A DNA stretch of 64,000 bases from Calidifontibacillus oryziterrae. Lineage in GTDB: Bacteria > Bacillota > Bacilli > Bacillales > Bacillaceae_J. This document shows positions 29,497 through 38,854 of the stretch, in pieces; position 1 is the first letter of the stretch, and the number at the start of each line of letters is the position of its first letter. Location of the stretch: assembly GCF_000331575.1 (NCBI RefSeq), contig NZ_KB223527.1, forward strand, positions 655,842 through 719,841, read 5' to 3'. The notes under the pieces were generated by a model that did not search any database, was not told the DNA's origin, and saw only the letters and a list, made by a program, of their open reading frames with translations. The position numbers were made by a program, and so were the translations under genes.

Positions 29497-30099
29497 TTAT
29501 TTACGCGTTGAATTTTTTCTACCTTTTTTTTCTTTTAAAATTTTTACTTTCAATTTATCTTCAACGAGATAAAATAATTGGCCAACTCGATAAATAATAT
29601 CGGTAGAATAACGAATAGCAAATGATTTCCCTAACGCCTTGCCACCAACTGTTAAAGCGGCAACAACACTTGTAAATATTACCGATACTACGAATTGAAA
29701 GGCTGACTCTTCCCCATAACCAAAGCCGGTAGTTAATTGGATAATAACAATTGCTGAAGCTGTACCACTAACAATACCTGATATATCACCGATAACATCA
29801 TTACAAAAACTCGCAAATCGATCAGCATGTCTTGTGATAAAAATTGCTTGTTTGGCTCCATGAACTTTCTTTGATGCCATTGCATGGAATGGGGTTTCAT
29901 CAGCAGCCGTGGATGCAATTCCAAGCATATCAAAGAATATTCCAATCAAGACAATAACAAAGACGATTAGCATTCCTAATCCCCATTTTACACCACTAAG
30001 CAAAAACGTGGAAATAATTGAAAAAATAGCCGCTAACACAAATGTGATAACGGCAACACTTAAACCAAAACGTATCGATTTATGTAGCAATTGTTTCAT
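29497..30099 (-). CDS. oapA: OLE RNA-associated membrane protein OapA
   Basis: 200-residue integral membrane protein with four predicted transmembrane segments (about 10-33, 38-60, 105-130, 135-155) and a basic C-terminus ([18 protein letters not shown]). The cytosolic loop between the second and third carries RHADR (RxxxR) and DVIGD (DxxxD). Size, topology and location, immediately downstream of a large structured RNA between ispA and dxs, match OapA (BH2780 in Bacillus halodurans), which binds OLE RNA and holds it at the membrane. ATG start; no terminator separates it from the RNA, so cotranscription is expected. Identification rests on position and features, not on a search. Confidence 0.88.
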   Translation of the reverse strand: MKQLLHKSIRFGLSVAVITFVLAAIFSIISTFLLSGVKWGLGMLIVFVIVLIGIFFDMLGIASTAADETPFHAMASKKVHGAKQAIFITRHADRFASFCNDVIGDISGIVSGTASAIVIIQLTTGFGYGEESAFQFVVSVIFTSVVAALTVGGKALGKSFAIRYSTDIIYRVGQLFYLVEDKLKVKILKEKKGRKNSTRK

Positions 30100-30195
30100 T
30101 TATTTTCAACAATCTCCTTATAAATAAGGCTATCTTACTATTTCTTCTATACCAAATAAAAGTATGCCAAATTATAGTAGAGTGGTCATATAATG

Positions 30196-30783
30196 AGTAA
30201 AAACTGCGGCTTAGGTCCAGTAGGTTTTCCCAAGCAAGTACCAAGCGTTGCCACTTCGGCGGTTTCCCTTTAAACTCACCTTAGCCGTGTCACCAGCGAC
30301 TAGACTGGATTACCACTTAGTCCGCACTATAATCCCCATTATATGTCACAATGGAACAGTCTAGGAGTTTTCCTCTACAGCCTTTAACCGGCTCCTAGCC
30401 TCTTTTGCAGAGCAGATTTCATATGACACGTTCATAAAGTTCGAGCGGCCTACTCGAGATCTTTAAGCTTTAACCATAATCCCCTCTAACTCCACTCAAG
30501 GCAGGCTACGCTGTTTGCGATACTTCCCAGCACGCAATCCAGGTTCATACCCCATCCCATAGGATTGAGTCGTGCTCTTATCCTACGCAAATGGGCCTCC
30601 GCGGAAGAAGGGTCAACGCCCACATGCCTTTGTGGATCGCCCTTCAACCTTAACTCCCAGCATCAACCCAAGGCTGGGCGCCTCAAGCCGACACAAGGAA
30701 CTTCATCGATGTGCCCTTTAACGGATTTTTAGGCCCGTCTTCAAAGTCGGTAGACTGACTAGAATACTGCACCACCCAATATT
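30196..30783 (-). ncRNA. ole: OLE RNA (ornate large extremophilic RNA)
   Basis: Non-coding block of about 590 nt of clearly higher GC than its neighbours, without a long ORF, between ispA and oapA. The minus-strand transcript would start near GGGTGGTGCAG and end near GCGGCTTAGGTCCAGTAGG. Local hairpins are plain, for example GCGCCCAGCC / GGTTGATGCTGGG, GGGCGATCCAC...GTGGGCGTTGACCC and CTAGGAGCC...GGTT with AACTCCTAG. Length, structure density and the ispA-RNA-oapA-dxs context match OLE RNA of anaerobic and extremophilic Firmicutes, a membrane-associated RNP implicated in cold, alcohol and Mg2+ responses. Ends are approximate. The 3' end lacks a terminator, so processing or readthrough into oapA is likely. 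Confidence 0.92.
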
Positions 30784-30789
30784 ACTACA

Positions 30790-30818
30790 ATCATATCATA
30801 ATCTAGATAATTGCTCAA
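30790..30818 (-). promoter_or_regulatory. Promoter of OLE RNA
   Basis: Minus strand TTGAGC (30813-30818), 17-nt spacer, TATGAT (30790-30795): a good SigA-type promoter whose -35 overlaps the ispA stop codon. Predicted start is near 30783, just before GGGTGGTGC. Confidence 0.7.
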
Positions 30819-31699
30819 TGATCACGATTTACTATATAGTTAGTTATTTCCAAAAGAAGTTCACTATTTATATTTGCTTTTGATAAATATTGCTTAGCTT
30901 CATTCAAATGTTCTTCGCACTTTTCCTTAGCACCTGCTAATGTAAGTAACTTTGGATACGTACTTTTATGATTGTCTGTATCACTTCCGACCGGTTTACC
31001 AATTTGTTCCTCTGTCCCTTCCACATCAAGAATATCATCTTTAATTTGAAAGGCTAAACCTAAATGCTTTGCATATTGGCGAAGACTATTTAACTGCTCT
31101 AGAGATGCACCAGCAATGATCGCTCCAGCTTCGATTGGAAAGGATAACAGCTTTCCTGTCTTATGTTCATGGATATATTCCAATTCAGAAACGTCAAGGT
31201 TTTTATTTTCACCTAACAAATCAGCAACTTGCCCCCCAACCATTCCAGCAGGACCAGCAGCTTTTGCAAGCTTAGAAATCAGTTCAATTTTTATATTTGC
31301 TGGAAGATCCTCGCAATTAGCCATCACCTCAAAGCAATATGTTAATAACCCATCTCCAGCTAAGACAGCTATCGCCTCTCCAAATACTTTATGGTTAGTT
31401 GGGATACCTCTTCTTAAATCATCATCGTCCATGCTTGGTAAATCATCATGAATAAGCGAATATGTATGAATCATTTCTAGTGCAATGGCGACATCTAAAC
31501 CGATTTTTTCACTTTTGTTAAATGCATTTAATGTTGCGAATAACAAAATAGGGCGGATTCGTTTCCCACCAGCTTTTAAGGAATAGGACATAGCTTCCTT
31601 AAGAATATCTGGAGCTGATAGCCTTTGGATATATGTTGGAAGCATATCATCAATCAACTGTTTTTTTTCAGTTAAATACCTTGAAAGAAGTTGATTCAT
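30815..31699 (-). CDS. ispA: Farnesyl diphosphate synthase (IspA)
   Basis: Prenyl chain elongation from IPP and DMAPP. First Asp-rich motif [14 protein letters not shown], second DDILD in [18 protein letters not shown] near residue 45. 294 aa, standard. ATG overlaps the xseB stop by 4 nt. Same operon as folD-xseAB upstream. Confidence 0.96.
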   Translation of the reverse strand: MNQLLSRYLTEKKQLIDDMLPTYIQRLSAPDILKEAMSYSLKAGGKRIRPILLFATLNAFNKSEKIGLDVAIALEMIHTYSLIHDDLPSMDDDDLRRGIPTNHKVFGEAIAVLAGDGLLTYCFEVMANCEDLPANIKIELISKLAKAAGPAGMVGGQVADLLGENKNLDVSELEYIHEHKTGKLLSFPIEAGAIIAGASLEQLNSLRQYAKHLGLAFQIKDDILDVEGTEEQIGKPVGSDTDNHKSTYPKLLTLAGAKEKCEEHLNEAKQYLSKANINSELLLEITNYIVNRDH

Positions 31700-31935
31700 T
31701 CCTCGCCAGCCTCCTCCATAAGAAAAGGCTTCATTTCCCCATCCTCTGCAAGTATTTGTTCCATTTGTTTTTCTACTGTTTGTAGCTTATCATGACAAAC
31801 CTTCGAAAGACTCATCCCCTCCTGAAAATAGGCAATTGCTGCTTCTAAAGGAACATCGCCTGTTTCAAGCTTTTCCACAATCGATTCAAGTTTTTCCATC
31901 GCTTCTTCAAAGGTTAGCTTTTTCTCTTCACTCAT
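31696..31935 (-). CDS. xseB: Exodeoxyribonuclease VII small subunit
   Basis: 79-residue helical partner of XseA. Characteristic [23 protein letters not shown] at the N-terminus and [19 protein letters not shown]. Overlaps xseA by 8 nt and ispA by 4 nt, so translation is coupled. Confidence 0.95.
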   Translation of the reverse strand: MSEEKKLTFEEAMEKLESIVEKLETGDVPLEAAIAYFQEGMSLSKVCHDKLQTVEKQMEQILAEDGEMKPFLMEEAGEE

Positions 31936-33283
31936 TTTGTTGGCTCTCCTCCATTCCCCAAACTTGGCAATCTAGCTGACCATCGATTAACTGCACTTTA
32001 ATCATTTCTCCTAGTTGGATTTGATTCACTGATTTCACTAATTTTTTTTCATCTGTATAAACAATGCTATAGCCTCTCTCCATTACACTCAACGGATTCA
32101 AAGCATTTAACTTTGTAAGTACGGTAGACATTTTTATTCGTTTTTCATTCATAATCATATTCATTGCCCGTTCGAACTCGTGCATTGTTCGATCAAACTG
32201 CTCCGTTGCTCTAGCTATTTGTGCAAAAGGATGGACTTGCTTTAGTCTTCGATTCATTTGAGTCCACTTGTCTTTCCTTGTATCAATATAATGCCCTGAT
32301 TCTTTATTAAGCCGCTCAAACATACGATCTAATTCTTGTTCTTTTTGATTCAAAAGCTGCTTTGGATAACGAAACGCATACGATTTATAAAGATGAAGTA
32401 AATGCTTTTTTTCATTTTTTATTGTTTCTTTCATAGCTCTTACAAGTCTTATTCTTCTTGTTTGTACTCGATCAAGTAATTCCTCAATATGGGGAACCGC
32501 TAATTCCGCTGCCCCTGTCGGTGTTGGGGCGCGCATGTCAGCGACAAAGTCGCTAATCGTATAATCAGTTTCATGGCCAACAGCAGAAATAATTGGGATT
32601 TGCGATGAAAAAATTGCCCTTGCTACGATTTCTTCGTTAAATGGCCATAAATCTTCAATTGAACCACCACCACGCCCTGAAATGAGTACATCAAATCCAC
32701 CAATTAAGTTTGCTCGTTCAATTGCTTTTACTATCGATAGAGCAGCATGATCCCCTTGTACTAATACCGGAAATATTGTAACCTGTGCAATTGGATAACG
32801 TCTTTTGATCGTCGTTAAGATATCTCGTATTGCTGCACCGGTTGGAGATGTGATCACACCAATATGCTCAGGATATTTTGGAATTGGTTTTTTCCTGTCT
32901 TGGGAAAATAGCCCTTCCGTTTCCAACTTTTTTTTCAGCTCTTCATACGCTAAATAAAGACTACCGATTCCATCCGGCTGCATTTCTTTGACGTATATTT
33001 GGTATTGACCGTATGATTCATAAATCGTTACCTCGCCCCTAATAAGCACTTTCATGCCGTCCTCAGGCTTAAACTTTATGTAGCGGTTATCACTAGCAAA
33101 CATCACAGCTTGAATCCTTGCGTTTTCATCCTTTAATGTGAAATACATGTGCCCGCGGCTATGCCACTTAAAATTTGAAAGTTCGCCTTTTATCCATACT
33201 TCTTGGAGATGCGGATCTGTATCAAATTTTCGCTTTAAATAACGTGTTAAAGCTGTGACCGTTAAAAACTTTTGCTCGGTCAT
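31928..33283 (-). CDS. xseA: Exodeoxyribonuclease VII large subunit
   Basis: Catalytic subunit of the bidirectional single-strand exonuclease. An N-terminal OB fold ([23 protein letters not shown] is its core, split here over residues 25-47) is followed by the catalytic domain with [26 protein letters not shown] and [16 protein letters not shown]. The ATG at 33281-33283 overlaps the folD stop (ATGA) and has AAGGTG 7 nt upstream, so it is preferred to the TTG two codons earlier. 451 aa. Confidence 0.96.
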   Translation of the reverse strand: MTEQKFLTVTALTRYLKRKFDTDPHLQEVWIKGELSNFKWHSRGHMYFTLKDENARIQAVMFASDNRYIKFKPEDGMKVLIRGEVTIYESYGQYQIYVKEMQPDGIGSLYLAYEELKKKLETEGLFSQDRKKPIPKYPEHIGVITSPTGAAIRDILTTIKRRYPIAQVTIFPVLVQGDHAALSIVKAIERANLIGGFDVLISGRGGGSIEDLWPFNEEIVARAIFSSQIPIISAVGHETDYTISDFVADMRAPTPTGAAELAVPHIEELLDRVQTRRIRLVRAMKETIKNEKKHLLHLYKSYAFRYPKQLLNQKEQELDRMFERLNKESGHYIDTRKDKWTQMNRRLKQVHPFAQIARATEQFDRTMHEFERAMNMIMNEKRIKMSTVLTKLNALNPLSVMERGYSIVYTDEKKLVKSVNQIQLGEMIKVQLIDGQLDCQVWGMEESQQNE

Positions 33284-34140
33284 GAACAAACACCTTGCGA
33301 TTGTTTTGCTGCTTCGATTGTATTATGCATAAGCATTGTAATCGTCAACGGACCTACTCCACCTGGAACAGGAGTAATGAAACTTGCAACATCCTTTGCT
33401 TCATCAAAAATCACATCACCACAAAGTTTGCCAGTTGGTAGACGGTTTACACCGACATCAATAACAACAGCACCTTCTTTAATGTATTCCTTACCGATAA
33501 AGTTAGCTCTGCCAACAGCAACTATTAAAATATCAGCTTGCTTTGTTATTTCTTTTAGATTTTTTGTCTTCGAATGGCAATATGTAACGGTTGCATTTTC
33601 ATTTAAAAATAATTGACCAACAGGTTTACCGACAATATTACTGCGTCCGATAACAACGACATGCTTTCCTTCGATTTCGATGTTTTGAAGCTGCACCATT
33701 TTTAATACACCATACGGAGTACAGGAAATAAGCGCTTTTTGACCTGTCATCATTCTCCCAACATTTATCGGATGAAAGCCATCAACATCTTTCTCAGGTA
33801 ATATCCTTTCTATTACTTTTTTTTCATCAATATGACTTGGCAATGGTAGTTGCACTAAAATCCCGTGAATGGAATCATCTTCGTTTAATTGATCAATCTC
33901 ACTTAATAGCTGTTCTTCTGTTAAACTAGCTGGATGCTCAATTGCCTTATTATAAATCCCTATCTCTTCACATGCTTTTTTCTTACCTTTAACATAGGAA
34001 TGAGAGGCTGGATCATCTCCAACTAAAATGACTGCCAACCCTGGTGTTAATCCTTGTTTTTTTAAATTATTTACCTCTTCCTTCATTTTCTCTCTTAAAT
34101 CATTCGCAATTTCTTTACCACTTATAATTTTTGCTGCCAC
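33280..34140 (-). CDS. folD: Bifunctional methylenetetrahydrofolate dehydrogenase/cyclohydrolase FolD
   Basis: Interconverts 5,10-methylene-, methenyl- and 10-formyl-THF, an outlet for one-carbon units from glycine cleavage. Catalytic YVKGKKKACEEIG (Lys about 56), QLPLPSHID, NADP site GRSNIVGKPVGQL, and terminal PGGVGPLTITMLMHNT. 286 aa, standard. Confidence 0.97.
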   Translation of the reverse strand: MAAKIISGKEIANDLREKMKEEVNNLKKQGLTPGLAVILVGDDPASHSYVKGKKKACEEIGIYNKAIEHPASLTEEQLLSEIDQLNEDDSIHGILVQLPLPSHIDEKKVIERILPEKDVDGFHPINVGRMMTGQKALISCTPYGVLKMVQLQNIEIEGKHVVVIGRSNIVGKPVGQLFLNENATVTYCHSKTKNLKEITKQADILIVAVGRANFIGKEYIKEGAVVIDVGVNRLPTGKLCGDVIFDEAKDVASFITPVPGGVGPLTITMLMHNTIEAAKQSQGVCS

Positions 34141-34162
34141 ACTTTTTCCCCCTGAAAAATAT

Positions 34163-34552
34163 TTATTGTATTTTGTTTTTTATTTTAGACAACACGCTAT
34201 TTATAAACTTACTTGATTCTTCATCACCAAAATCTTTCGCTAATTCAATTGCTTCATTTATTGAAACACTATACGGGATATCCTCTAAAAATATCATTTC
34301 ATACGTTGCCATTCTTAAAAGAGCACGGTCAACATTCCCTAAACGATTAAGCGACCATTTTTCGAGATTTTCACTAATCAACTTGTCAATTCGTTCAAGG
34401 TTGGTCATCGTTCCAATAACCAAGTCTTCTAAAAAAGGATCTGATTTATCTTCTTCTAGAGCAAAACGTATTGCTTCACTTGGTTCAATTTGACTTCGAT
34501 CAATTTGAAATAATGATTGCAATGCTTTTTCTCTAGCTTTTCTTCTTTTCAT
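34163..34552 (-). CDS. nusB: Transcription antitermination factor NusB
   Basis: Helical RNA-binding protein that joins NusE on boxA of rRNA leaders. Starts MKRRKAREKALQSLFQID and ends with DIPYSVSINEAIELAKDFGDEESSKFINSVL split over the last helices. AAAGGATG places the start at ATG 34550-34552 rather than at the upstream TTG. 129 aa. 22 bp before folD. Confidence 0.95.
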   Translation of the reverse strand: MKRRKAREKALQSLFQIDRSQIEPSEAIRFALEEDKSDPFLEDLVIGTMTNLERIDKLISENLEKWSLNRLGNVDRALLRMATYEMIFLEDIPYSVSINEAIELAKDFGDEESSKFINSVLSKIKNKIQ

Positions 34553-34794
34553 TGAATGACATCCTTTCAAAATCTTATTCCCTTAAAATTTCTAAAAAAA
34601 TACAGTATGAATATAGTTTACACTATATTTATCATTCACAATAATCATTGGTATGTATAACAAGATCATACCACAAAGTTATTAGAAAGACACGGCATGA
34701 AGCCAATAACAGCAATTGAAGATGTCCTTTCTTAATTTCTTAAACAATCAACGATCAAATAAAAATTCTGATTTTACAATAAATTAAGTATAAA

Positions 34795-34842
34795 GAAAAG
34801 AAGCTGCCCATTACGTCATTAATTATGACTTTTGGACAGCCG
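34795..34842 (-). terminator. Terminator after yqhY
   Basis: Minus strand GCTGTCC...GGGCAGC with internal AAGTCAT/ATGAC pairing, followed by TTCTTTTCTTT. It resembles the hairpin at 49042-49088. The remainder of the gap to nusB (34553-34795) shows nothing beyond AT-rich sequence that may carry the nusB promoter. Confidence 0.7.
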
Positions 34843-34865
34843 CCTTTACATTATAATATTATTGT

Positions 34866-35267
34866 TTACTCTGCTAGCCCTTCATTTTCATCCTTTTGTT
34901 CGAACTGAACGCCAACAACATGGATATTTATCTCATTTACTTCGAGAGCTGTCATGTTATACAAGGCTTGACGGATATTATCTTGAATCTTTTTAGCAAC
35001 ATCTGGTATAGATACACCAAACTTCATGACAACATAAACATCAATCTCAATACCATCTTCACCAAGCTCTACCTTTACACCTTTTCCATGATGCTTTCTT
35101 CCAAGCTTTTCAACAACACCAGTAGCAAAGTTTCCTCGCATTGAAGCAACCCCATCAACCTCTGCTGAAGCAATTCCAGCAATGACTTCGATTACTTCTG
35201 GAGCAATTTCTACTTTTCCAAGACCTGTAGAGTGCTCAGTCATATCTATTACTTGATTTTCAGACAT
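34866..35267 (-). CDS. yqhY: Asp23/Gls24-family protein YqhY (DUF322)
   Basis: 133-residue alkaline-shock-like protein, cytosolic. Core GKVEIAPEVIEVIAGIASAEVDGVASM is diagnostic (residues about 16-42). Genetic links in B. subtilis tie YqhY to acetyl-CoA carboxylase activity, in line with its place after accBC. Start at ATG 35265-35267 behind GGAAGGAGATG; the longer frame to 35288 lacks a Shine-Dalgarno. Confidence 0.93.
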   Translation of the reverse strand: MSENQVIDMTEHSTGLGKVEIAPEVIEVIAGIASAEVDGVASMRGNFATGVVEKLGRKHHGKGVKVELGEDGIEIDVYVVMKFGVSIPDVAKKIQDNIRQALYNMTALEVNEINIHVVGVQFEQKDENEGLAE

Positions 35268-35302
35268 GCAAACATCTCCTTCCAACAATCTTTTCTTAAG
35301 TA

Positions 35303-36664
35303 TTACTTTTTCTCAGTTAAATCATACTTTTCAAGAAATTTTGTGTTAAAATCACCTGACACAAATTTCTCGTGATTTAATAATCGTAGATGGAAAGGAA
35401 TCGTTGTGTCAATACCTTCAATCACAAATTCACTTAAAGCACGCTTCATCCGAGCTATCGCCTCTTCGCGAGTATCACCGTAACAAATTAATTTTGCAAC
35501 CATTGAATCGTAAAATGGCGGGATTTTGTAACCCGGATAAACAGCTGAGTCAATGCGAACACCGAAGCCACCAGGAGGTAAATACATTTTGACTTCTCCC
35601 GGAGAAGGCATGAAGTTTTTATCTGGGTTTTCAGCGTTAATGCGGCATTCAATTGCCCAGCCTTCAAATTTTACATCTTCTTGTTTAATCGTTAACTCTT
35701 CACCTGAGGCGATACGAATCATCCATTTAATCAAATCAACACCCGTCACTAACTCTGTTACTGGATGTTCCACTTGAATACGTGTATTCATCTCCATGAA
35801 GTAAAATTGCTTATTGTTATAATCATAAATGAATTCAACCGTACCTGCACCTGAATAATTAACTGCTTGAGCAGCCTTAACAGCAGCCTCACCCATTTCT
35901 GCTCGTGTTTTTTCATCAATAGCAGGTGAAGGTGTTTCTTCTAAAAGCTTTTGCATCCGGCGTTGGACAGTACAGTCACGTTCACCTAAATGAATAACGT
36001 TACCGTGATTGTCAGCTAAAACTTGAATTTCTACATGACGGAAATCTTCAATGAATTTTTCAAGATAAATACCAGGATTCCCGAAAGCAGCAGCAGCTTC
36101 TTTTTGCGTAACATTGATACCCTTAATGAGCTCCTCTTCATCACGAGCAACTCGGATACCTTTACCGCCACCACCAGCAGTTGCCTTAATAATAACTGGA
36201 TATCCACCAATTACTTCCTCTACAACCTTTTTGGCCTCTTCAATACTCTCAACAATTCCTGTTGAACCAGGAACTACAGGAACACCTGCTTGTCTCATTG
36301 TTTCACGAGCTACATCCTTTGTTCCCATTTTCGTGATTGCTTCAGGGCTAGGACCTACCCAAGTGACATTGCTATCACGGCAAAGCTCAGCAAAATCAGC
36401 ATTTTCAGCTAAAAATCCATAACCTGGATGGATCGCATCTGTATTTGTAAGCTTTGCAACAGTAATTAGATTTGTTTTATTTAAATAGCTATCTTTGGAT
36501 GCGACAGGCCCAATGCAATACGCCTCATCAGCTAATTGAACATGAAGAGCATCTTTATCCCCTTCAGAATAAACAGCAACAGTTTCAACACCAAGCTCTT
36601 TACATGCTCGGATAATTCGAACAGCTATTTCGCCTCTATTTGCTATCAGTAGTTTTTTAATCAC
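35303..36664 (-). CDS. accC: Biotin carboxylase subunit of acetyl-CoA carboxylase
   Basis: ATP-dependent carboxylation of biotin on AccB, committing step of fatty acid synthesis. [20 protein letters not shown] at the N-terminus, ATP-grasp loop [14 protein letters not shown], catalytic [15 protein letters not shown]. 453 aa. 11 bp after accB. Confidence 0.98.
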   Translation of the reverse strand: MIKKLLIANRGEIAVRIIRACKELGVETVAVYSEGDKDALHVQLADEAYCIGPVASKDSYLNKTNLITVAKLTNTDAIHPGYGFLAENADFAELCRDSNVTWVGPSPEAITKMGTKDVARETMRQAGVPVVPGSTGIVESIEEAKKVVEEVIGGYPVIIKATAGGGGKGIRVARDEEELIKGINVTQKEAAAAFGNPGIYLEKFIEDFRHVEIQVLADNHGNVIHLGERDCTVQRRMQKLLEETPSPAIDEKTRAEMGEAAVKAAQAVNYSGAGTVEFIYDYNNKQFYFMEMNTRIQVEHPVTELVTGVDLIKWMIRIASGEELTIKQEDVKFEGWAIECRINAENPDKNFMPSPGEVKMYLPPGGFGVRIDSAVYPGYKIPPFYDSMVAKLICYGDTREEAIARMKRALSEFVIEGIDTTIPFHLRLLNHEKFVSGDFNTKFLEKYDLTEKK

Positions 36665-36675
36665 GCCAGCACCCC

Positions 36676-37194
36676 CTATTCCGCTTTAACAAGAAATAGC
36701 GGTTGGCCATATTCAACTAGCTGGCCGTTTTTTACTAATACTTCAACAATTTCTCCTTCTACTTCTGCTTCAATTTCATTAAACAGCTTCATCGCTTCTA
36801 CGATACAAACAACAGAGTTTGCTTTTACTTTATCGCCAACTTTAACATAATCTGCCTCTTCTGGTGATGGTGCTGCATAAAATGTACCTACCATTGGTGA
36901 TACGATCTTATGTAGGTTAGCATCATCCACGTTTGCACTTACCTCTTTAACCTCAACAGGCGCTGCTTCCACTTTTACTTCAGCCTTCGGCGCACTTTGA
37001 GTCACTTGAGGTGCAGCTTGAACTGGAGGTACTGCTACTGGTGCTTGTACAACTTCTGGAACAACTGCACTCACACTCACACCATTATTTTTCTTTAGTT
37101 TAACTTTACAACCATCTTCCTCGTAAGTTAATTCATTCACACTTGATTGATCCATTAAGCGAATGAGTTCTCTGATTTCTTGAATTTTTAACAC
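36676..37194 (-). CDS. accB: Biotin carboxyl carrier protein
   Basis: 172 aa: an N-terminal helix region ([14 protein letters not shown]), a Pro/Ala/Val-rich linker (about 40-95), and the biotinyl domain with biotinylated Lys in [13 protein letters not shown]. Shine-Dalgarno GGAGTG. First gene of accB-accC-yqhY. Confidence 0.97.
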   Translation of the reverse strand: MLKIQEIRELIRLMDQSSVNELTYEEDGCKVKLKKNNGVSVSAVVPEVVQAPVAVPPVQAAPQVTQSAPKAEVKVEAAPVEVKEVSANVDDANLHKIVSPMVGTFYAAPSPEEADYVKVGDKVKANSVVCIVEAMKLFNEIEAEVEGEIVEVLVKNGQLVEYGQPLFLVKAE

Positions 37195-37382
37195 TAATAC
37201 TACACTCCTTTACCCCTGCTCATTTGATTTTTTATTTACAAATATTAAATGTATAACGGAAAATAATTTTTAATTTCCCCATTATATATTTACATATATA
37301 CACTATACGATAATCTTTATTTTAAATTCAACAATATATTTTTAGATTCATAATTTTTTGACATTTTTTTTAGTATAAAAAC

Positions 37383-37411
37383 AATATTTTGTAACAAGAA
37401 AAAATTGTCAA
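37383..37411 (-). promoter_or_regulatory. Candidate accB promoter
   Basis: Minus strand TTGACA (37406-37411), 17-nt spacer, AATATT. A second option slightly downstream is TTGTTA-N16-TATACT. About 190 nt of leader precede accB; I see no named riboswitch in it. Confidence 0.45.
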
Positions 37412-37421
37412 TCAATATGAA

Positions 37422-37447
37422 AGCGGACTAACAAATGTTAGTCCGCT
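37422..37447 (-). terminator. Hairpin between the spoIIIA operon and accB, possible terminator
   Basis: Perfect 12-bp stem AGCGGACTAACA / TGTTAGTCCGCT with a 2-nt centre. On the minus strand only TTTC follows, so termination may be weak; it sits between the spoIIIAH-proximal repeat and the accB promoter. Confidence 0.45.
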
Positions 37448-37617
37448 GAACGGGCACTTTCGCTTTTCTTTGTCTAGCTGCAGTGCCCAGCAACTTCTAG
37501 ACTTCCTTCTCCTCTGTACGATAAGTCAACATCGATTCACTTCGCTCATCGTGTTTCCTTTATCTCCTACGGCTCAGTCCAGTCATTTCGTTGCTGAACG
37601 GGCACTTTCGCTTTTCT
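37445..37617. repeat. Diverged, inverted copy of the dispersed hairpin repeat, with 25-bp flanking direct repeats
   Basis: The central part (37481-37606) aligns in reverse orientation with the hairpin of the repeats at 1545, 53411 and 60505, sharing CGATAAGTCAACATCGA and CGTGTTT...CTTTATCTC. An exact 25-bp direct repeat beginning GCTGAACGGGCACTTTCGC bounds it at 37445-37469 and 37593-37617; the second copy overlaps the spoIIIAH stop. Base pairs in the outer stem have changed together. Confidence 0.75.
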
Positions 37618-38182
37618 AATTTATTGGTTGGAATTCGACCGCTACTTTTTTCGGCCCTAACTCTTCTCTTACTAAACGCATAATTTCATTTGCTGCTTTA
37701 TTTGATCCCTCTTCTTTTGCTTTTACGTATACACGCACTTGATCTTCCTCTGCCTTAACTAGAGCATCCGCATAATTTTCATTTGCAAGAATCATTGTCT
37801 CAATGATTGCTTCCTTCGCTGCAAATGTATGAAGATCCTGCATTTTGTCTAGTGCTTCACTTCTTTTTTCAGCCGTAACATCGCTAGATGCAACAATAGC
37901 CTCGAGTTGTTCTTGCTCTTTGGAACGTTGTTCATCAATATCCATTCGTAGGGCTGTAAATAAATCATCAGTAGAAATACTTGAAGTAATTGTACCATCC
38001 TCCATTTCTTCAATTGACACATTTATTCCTTGATCAACTTGTTGCTCAAGGTTTTCCTCTTCCTCTTGCGTCATTAGCGCGTATTGATCCTTCATATTTG
38101 GTTGAGTGATGTAATAAACGGATAACACAATCACCAAACTTAACATAGTTAATAACCAAACTGTTTGTTTTTTCAATAACAT
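37616..38182 (-). CDS. spoIIIAH: Stage III sporulation protein AH (SpoIIIAH)
   Basis: Mother-cell half of the SpoIIIAH-SpoIIQ channel across the forespore membranes. One N-terminal transmembrane segment (about 8-25), then a ring-building-motif (EscJ/YscJ-like) domain at about 95-185. 188 aa, slightly shorter than B. subtilis (218). 1 bp or less from AG; last gene of the octet. Confidence 0.95.
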   Translation of the reverse strand: MLLKKQTVWLLTMLSLVIVLSVYYITQPNMKDQYALMTQEEEENLEQQVDQGINVSIEEMEDGTITSSISTDDLFTALRMDIDEQRSKEQEQLEAIVASSDVTAEKRSEALDKMQDLHTFAAKEAIIETMILANENYADALVKAEEDQVRVYVKAKEEGSNKAANEIMRLVREELGPKKVAVEFQPIN

Positions 38183-38851
38183 TTATGATTCCCCCTTAGT
38201 TTTTTTTGGTAATACAGACACTCGATGATTCGGAACATCTAGAACTCTAGTAACGGCTTCTACAACCATTTGTTTTACTTTAATATTTTCGACCCCTTTT
38301 GCAACAACGAGTACGCCTCTAATTTCCGGTTTTTTCGTTTTAATTGCAATCGGTATCTCCTGGTCCCCATTACGAATGATTACTAATTGTTCATCTCGGG
38401 ACATATCCTCAACCTTTCTCTTCCCCCCCTCGCGATCTACCTCATCAGTTTGTTGACTTTGGATTACGGTGTTTTTCTCAAATATTTTAGACTCTGTTGC
38501 GTCAAGATTTATCATGACTGTCACATCATCAACACCAATAATTTGCTCAAGTGTTTCCTTTAATTGATTTTCATACGCGGATTCATAATCAGTAAATTCC
38601 AGTGACCCTTCTGATTTGCTTTGTCCAAATACTGCCTTATCGTTACCCTTTGAAATTTGATTGCCAACCACTGGAACAGGTGAGTCAGTTTGTGTTTGAG
38701 TTTGGGAAGGTAATAGATTACTAATTAGCATAAAAACAATTCCAACCGCTAATAGTATTAATAAATAATTCATATATTTTTTTTCTTTTGGCTCGGTTTC
38801 TGTACGACTAACTAGTCCTTTAATCCAGCTGACAAATTCTTTATATTTCAT
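38183..38851 (-). CDS. spoIIIAG: Stage III sporulation protein AG (SpoIIIAG)
   Basis: Bitopic protein forming a large ring in the mother-cell-to-forespore channel. Transmembrane helix at about 26-44, ring-building domain with VTVMINLDATESKIFEKNT and the terminal KIKQMV-like KVKQMVVEAVTRVLDVPNHR. 222 aa. Confidence 0.95.
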   Translation of the reverse strand: MKYKEFVSWIKGLVSRTETEPKEKKYMNYLLILLAVGIVFMLISNLLPSQTQTQTDSPVPVVGNQISKGNDKAVFGQSKSEGSLEFTDYESAYENQLKETLEQIIGVDDVTVMINLDATESKIFEKNTVIQSQQTDEVDREGGKRKVEDMSRDEQLVIIRNGDQEIPIAIKTKKPEIRGVLVVAKGVENIKVKQMVVEAVTRVLDVPNHRVSVLPKKTKGES

Positions 38852-38854
38852 TTT

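Noticed and set aside
30196..30783. rRNA fragment or group I/II intron as explanation of the structured block
   Set aside because: No rRNA signature stretches, no intron-encoded protein or catalytic core motif; the ispA/oapA/dxs context fits OLE.
36023..36422. Overlapping plus-strand frames opposite accC
   Set aside because: Antisense to the ATP-grasp region; no Shine-Dalgarno and no recognisable protein.
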